The position numbers and the translations under genes were made by a program. A DNA stretch of 7,678 bases from assembly GCA_002373615.1 (NCBI GenBank), contig DFKU01000073.1, forward strand, positions 1,144 to 8,821. The letters are read 5' to 3'. The notes beneath the pieces are model-generated. The model ran no database searches and was not told where the DNA came from. It saw only the letters and a list, made by a program, of their open reading frames with translations. Of this stretch, positions 4,986 to 7,678 are shown piece after piece. Source of the DNA: Alphaproteobacteria bacterium UBA3637 (lineage in GTDB: Bacteria > Pseudomonadota > Alphaproteobacteria > CAAHEQ01 > UBA3637). Numbering within the stretch: the stretch's first letter is position 1; each line of letters starts with the position of its first letter.

Positions 4986-5208
4986 AATTAACCCAACAGA
5001 TCCCGACGTTATAGGAAAAGATTGTCGCAATTTAGCTGTTGCATTATGCGCCTTTTCTGCTGTTGTGAGTGCTGCTGCCTATAAATTAGATATGGACTAT
5101 ATTCCCTGGATAGGAACAACGGCCATATCTGCTCTTGTCGCAAAATTTTGCAGTAGCAAAAAAATTAAAAAATTACAGCAGCAGAATCGTTGCCATCAAA
5201 AGGAGTAA
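4963..5208 (+). CDS. Two-helix small membrane protein D, 81 aa (MKKNTKK type)
   Basis: It shares its first seven residues, MKKNTKK, and the preceding ribosome site with protein F. The head is basic. Hydrophobic segments lie at about 24-41 (AVALCAFSAVVSAAAY) and 46-62 (after the turn KLDMD), and a Lys/Gln-rich tail runs SSKKIKKLQQQNRCHQKE. The ATG at 4963 has AAGGAG (4952-4957) 5 bases before it. Its final codons AAG GAG TAA form the ribosome site of E, and the 3' end of the gene is part of repeat R2, whose second copy survives as a broken remnant after F. Function unknown. Confidence 0.78.
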   Translation: MKKNTKKKINPTDPDVIGKDCRNLAVALCAFSAVVSAAAYKLDMDYIPWIGTTAISALVAKFCSSKKIKKLQQQNRCHQKE

Positions 5209-5240
5209 AAATATGACAGAAAAAGTAAAATTTAAAGATT
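5152..5240 (+). repeat. Direct repeat R2, copy 1 (D-E junction)
   Basis: This stretch covers the last 18 codons of D, the ribosome site and the first nine codons of E. It recurs at 5683-5772 with about 7 substitutions and one inserted base in 90 positions (counted by eye). In the second copy the D-tail reading frame is broken, while the start of the following gene (G) is intact. Confidence 0.9.
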
Positions 5241-5449
5241 ACTCTCATGAATACAAAAAACTCATTTCAATATCGTATGGTTTCACCGCTTTCATGGTAG
5301 CTTTGCTAGGCTATGCCATCAAAAACAATAAAAGGCTCGATCCAGCCATTTTTGGATCTTCAATAGCAATTTCTACAACAGCTTTTGCCCATGTACATGC
5401 AAAAAATGAGGCACGTAAACGTTTGCATAAAGAAAAAGAACGGAATTAA
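5213..5449 (+). CDS. Two-helix small membrane protein E, 78 aa (MTEKVKFKD type)
   Basis: The N-terminus MTEKVKFKD is identical to that of G and close to C; the tail (NEARKRLHKEKERN) is nearly that of C. Hydrophobic segments lie at about 17-36 and 44-60, with the turn KNNKRLD. The middle of the protein has diverged far more than its ends, as if the termini are under constraint or were copied by gene conversion. The ATG at 5213 is chosen from this alignment and from AAGGAG 8 bases upstream. The frame is open further upstream, to 5135, but that would run through gene D in another frame. No function is recognised. Confidence 0.8.
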   Translation: MTEKVKFKDYSHEYKKLISISYGFTAFMVALLGYAIKNNKRLDPAIFGSSIAISTTAFAHVHAKNEARKRLHKEKERN

Positions 5450-5487
5450 AAAAAAGGAGTTAAAATGAAGAAAAATACTAAGAAAAA
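5431..5487 (+). repeat. Direct repeat R1, copy 2 (E-F junction)
   Basis: Second copy of the junction repeat at 4930-4985, differing by one inserted A in the spacer. It joins the end of E to the first codons of F. The distance between copies (about 501 bases) matches the spacing of D and F starts and defines the duplicated unit. Confidence 0.9.
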
Positions 5488-5671
5488 TCTATATAAAATG
5501 GCCATTGGATTATGCGCTTTATCAACGATTTATTGCCTCTGTATAACACCTTTTGTCAGCAGAACAAACACGAAAGCAAAATTGGCTGGAGCTGCCGGTG
5601 CATTTTTGGGAACCGTGGGATTAGGGCTCACCCACGATAGTATACTCAAACACAAAAAGGAACGGAATTAA
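5465..5671 (+). CDS. Two-helix small membrane protein F, 68 aa (MKKNTKK type)
   Basis: It starts like D (MKKNTKK) but ends like C and E (KKERN, with the same DNA GGAACGGAATTAA), so it looks like a mosaic of the two subfamilies. Hydrophobic segments lie at about 12-30 (Cys-rich: GLCALSTIYCLC) and 38-58, the latter Gly/Ala-rich (GAAGAFLGTVGLGL). The ATG at 5465 has AAGGAG (5454-5459) upstream. A degenerate copy of the D tail follows its stop codon, suggesting that F arose from a D-like copy whose 3' end was lost or replaced. Function unknown. Confidence 0.77.
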   Translation: MKKNTKKNLYKMAIGLCALSTIYCLCITPFVSRTNTKAKLAGAAGAFLGTVGLGLTHDSILKHKKERN

Positions 5672-5682
5672 GAAAAAAGTAA

Positions 5683-5739
5683 AGTAGCAAAAAAATTAAA
5701 TAGTTACAGCCGCAAAATCGCTACCATCAAAAAGGAGTA
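5683..5739 (+). pseudogene. Remnant of a D-like 3' end
   Basis: This stretch matches the last codons of D (5152-5208). Read in the D frame it gives SSKKIK, then a stop (TAG), then LQPQNRYHQK, and an extra A then shifts the frame. It is therefore a broken tail of a second D copy between F and G. Its AAAAAGGAG end still serves as the ribosome binding site of G, which may explain why it persists. It is part of repeat R2 copy 2. Confidence 0.8.
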
Positions 5740-5772
5740 GAAATATGACAGAAAAAGTAAAATTTAAAGATT
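5683..5772 (+). repeat. Direct repeat R2, copy 2 (F-G junction)
   Basis: Second copy of the repeat at 5152-5240, about 91% identical by eye. The copies lie 531 bases apart, in line with E and G starts being 532 bases apart. It carries the D-tail remnant and the first codons of G. Confidence 0.9.
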
Positions 5773-5975
5773 GGAGATTGTATCATAAAATATTTGTGCC
5801 AACATATTATGGATTAATTGCTTTCGGGGCCATGGCAACTGCCTGTGCTATCAAGCAAAAAAAAGATCCTACTGGTCCCATTTTGGGGACGGGGGCAGCA
5901 CTTTTATGGACACCCTTATGCCATGCTGATGCCATTGATGAGGCACGCAGAAAAAAACAAAGGCAACGGGATTAA
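5745..5975 (+). CDS. Two-helix small membrane protein G, 76 aa (MTEKVKFKD type, last of seven)
   Basis: Its first nine residues equal those of E. Hydrophobic segments lie at about 16-36 (FVPTYYGLIAFGAMATACAI) and 44-62 (GPILGTGAALLWTPLCHA), joined by KQKKDPT. The tail DEARRKKQRQRD keeps the EAR motif of C and E but has lost the KEKERN end. The ATG at 5745 has AAGGAG within the D-tail remnant upstream. The stop codon shares TTAA with the convergent helicase gene, so there is no room for a terminator between them. Function unknown. Confidence 0.79.
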   Translation: MTEKVKFKDWRLYHKIFVPTYYGLIAFGAMATACAIKQKKDPTGPILGTGAALLWTPLCHADAIDEARRKKQRQRD

Positions 5976-7678
5976 ATTTCGGTTAAAAAGCGGGCAATGA
6001 CTTTTTTTAGGCCTGCCGTATTAAAGAAAACTTCCAATCGATCGCCTTCTTCCCGTAAAACGATACCATCCCCAAAAGTATCATGATGAACGCGTTTTCC
6101 GACACGTTTTTTGGGCTGCACTTTTTCCGCCGCCCACGGGGCACGAATATCCGAAAATTGTGCGCCATACCCCATCCGACGATTACCACGCCGATCAATG
6201 TGATCCTCGGGCAATTCTTCCACAAAACGAGAGGGAAGCGCATTGCGCCATTCGCCATAGACGCGCCGATTGCTGACATACGAAATAAAAACAGACTTAC
6301 GGGCGCGTGTGATGCCGACATAAGCCAAGCGGCGTTCTTCCTCTAATCCTGCTTCACCGGCTTCATCAATGGCCCGTTGGTGAGGAAACATTTCTTCTTC
6401 CCAAGCCGGTAAAAAGACTTTGTCAAATTCCAGCCCTTTACTGGCGTGCAGGGTCATCACGACCAATTGATCGCCCGCCACTTGTTCGTCATTTTCGGTT
6501 TGAAGGCTCACTTCTTCAATAAAGGCATCCAAGGTTGCAAAGTCTTCCAGTTTATTCAAAAGTTCATAGACGTTATCAATACGCTCATCCGATTTTAGGG
6601 ACTTATCCGCCTGCCACATGGCAATATAGCCAGAGGACTGCATCAAATTTTTCGCAACCACGGAGGGTTTCAAGTTTAAAGTTTGCTTTTTGGCATCCAA
6701 AATCAGTTCACGAAAGGCCTGAAGTGCTTTTAGAGGGGCGGGTTTCAATTCCGCATAATTGATGGCTTCAAACAAGCTGATATGGCGGTCATTAGCTGCT
6801 TGTTGTAAGGCCAAAACCACTTTATCACCCACGCCACGACGGGGTTTATTGACCGCCCGCATAAAAGCCAAGTCATCATTTTGATTCACAACCAAGCGAA
6901 GATAGGCCACTGTATCACGGATTTCTTCGCGTTCATAAAACTTAAAGCCACCGATAATACGATAGGGAAGACCGGCTTTCACCAAAGCATCTTCAAATTC
7001 ACGGGTCAAAAAGCTGGCGCGCACCAAAACGGCCATTTTGGAAAGCGGCGTGCCTGCGTGATTTTCATCTTCAATTTTTTGGATGATTTCGGTCGCTTCT
7101 TCTTGGCCGTTATAATAGCCCTGAACCACCACTAAATCGCCCCCCACTTCATCGGCATCTGCCACGTGCAAGGTCTTACCCAAACGGCCTTCGTTGTGGG
7201 CAATCAAGCTGGAGGCACACGCCAAAATATGTTCGGTAGAACGATAGTTTGTTTCAAGGCGAATAATCTGAGCCCCAGGGAAAACTTTTTCAAAATTAAG
7301 AAGATTATCCACATTTGCCCCACGCCATGAATAAATGGATTGGTCGTCATCCCCCACGCAACAGATATTGCCCGATCCTTTGGCCAAGAGACGCAAGAGC
7401 ATATATTGGGCAATATTGGTATCCTGATATTCATCCACCAAAATGTATTGAAAGCGCCTTTGGTATTCGGCCAAAACTTCCGGGTGAGTTTGAAACAAGA
7501 GCAGGGGCAACATCAATAAGTCACCAAAATCCACCGCGTTCATTTCATGCAAACGTTGTTGATAAAGGCGGTAAAAATCCAGCGCCCTCCCTTCACAAAA
7601 GCCTGACTTTTCAGCTTCTGTAATTTGGTCAGGCGATAAGCCTTTATCCTTCCAACGCTGAATAATTTCCAACAAATC
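5972..7678 (-). CDS. uvrD: UvrD/PcrA-type ATP-dependent DNA helicase, 5' end outside window
   Basis: This is a superfamily 1A 3'-5' DNA helicase of the UvrD/PcrA/Rep group, acting in nucleotide excision repair, mismatch repair or removal of blocked replication and transcription complexes. The visible 568 residues start within the 1B region; motif I (Walker A) and the true start are beyond the right edge. Numbering from the first visible codon, motif II DEYQDT is at 82-87, motif III GDDDQSIYSWRG at 109-120, motif IV ETNYRST at 142-148, TLHASKGLEFD (motif V) at 409-419 and motif VI LAYVGITRARK at 451-461. The C-terminal HDTFGDGIVL segment is a Tudor-like end typical of UvrD and PcrA, which argues against Rep, RecB or AddA. 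The frame is intact and continues to the edge, so the leftmost TTG is an internal Leu codon, not a start. Confidence 0.93.
   Translation of the reverse strand, partial: DLLEIIQRWKDKGLSPDQITEAEKSGFCEGRALDFYRLYQQRLHEMNAVDFGDLLMLPLLLFQTHPEVLAEYQRRFQYILVDEYQDTNIAQYMLLRLLAKGSGNICCVGDDDQSIYSWRGANVDNLLNFEKVFPGAQIIRLETNYRSTEHILACASSLIAHNEGRLGKTLHVADADEVGGDLVVVQGYYNGQEEATEIIQKIEDENHAGTPLSKMAVLVRASFLTREFEDALVKAGLPYRIIGGFKFYEREEIRDTVAYLRLVVNQNDDLAFMRAVNKPRRGVGDKVVLALQQAANDRHISLFEAINYAELKPAPLKALQAFRELILDAKKQTLNLKPSVVAKNLMQSSGYIAMWQADKSLKSDERIDNVYELLNKLEDFATLDAFIEEVSLQTENDEQVAGDQLVVMTLHASKGLEFDKVFLPAWEEEMFPHQRAIDEAGEAGLEEERRLAYVGITRARKSVFISYVSNRRVYGEWRNALPSRFVEELPEDHIDRRGNRRMGYGAQFSDIRAPWAAEKVQPKKRVGKRVHHDTFGDGIVLREEGDRLEVFFNTAGLKKVIARFLTEI

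Noticed and set aside
5135..5212. Longer N-terminus for protein E
   Set aside because: It would lie in another frame within gene D. The MTEKVKFKD start at 5213 is shared with G and has a good ribosome site.
4228..5975. Toxin-antitoxin module or CRISPR array
   Set aside because: There are no short regularly spaced repeats with unique spacers, and no antitoxin-like soluble partner; the repeats are duplicated gene borders.
4228..5975. Prophage or integrated element (holin-like genes)
   Set aside because: Two-helix proteins resemble holins in plan only. No integrase, lysin, structural genes or attachment sites are visible, and the flanks are housekeeping genes.

Overview
The window is AT-rich DNA, most likely from an uncultured alphaproteobacterium. 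The support is a single LolC/E-type lipoprotein-release permease next to LolD, the style of the SmpB and UvrD/PcrA proteins, a tRNA-Leu with an encoded CCA end, and good sigma70-type promoters. The species cannot be named from this sequence alone.

Left part (1-2003): a fragment of what looks like a dispersed intergenic repeat lies at the edge. Next comes an unrecognised acidic protein with its own promoter (127-756), which converges on smpB (753-1238, minus; trans-translation). Upstream of smpB on the same strand are a terminator-like hairpin and tRNA-Leu(UAA) with a consensus promoter. Divergent from the tRNA is an RNHCP-domain zinc-ribbon protein (1469-1816) that appears to be leaderless. 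It converges on a 60-aa lipoprotein (1821-2003, minus).

Middle part (2004-4190): between the lipoprotein and lolD is about 235 bases without a gene. On the minus strand it holds a promoter, a region that folds by eye into a multi-helix junction, and a terminator-like hairpin. I read this as an unrecognised structured RNA or a long leader of the lipoprotein gene. lolC and lolD (minus) overlap and encode the ABC machine that releases lipoproteins from the inner membrane. A small lipoprotein sits just downstream of them.

Right part (4191-7678): a near-consensus promoter, divergent from lolC, drives a tightly packed operon of seven small proteins of 65-89 aa. Each has the same plan: charged head, membrane segment, short turn, membrane segment, basic tail. 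Three share a near-identical MTEKVKFKD-type N-terminus, two share MKKNTKK, and the DNA shows a tandemly duplicated gene pair with a decayed remnant. This array is the most novel element. It converges on, and overlaps by four bases, the 3' end of a UvrD/PcrA-type helicase gene whose 5' end lies outside the window.

Two themes recur. Promoter -10 boxes lie 6-7 bases before start codons, suggesting leaderless mRNAs for three genes. Convergent genes are packed so tightly that their stop codons share a TTAA.
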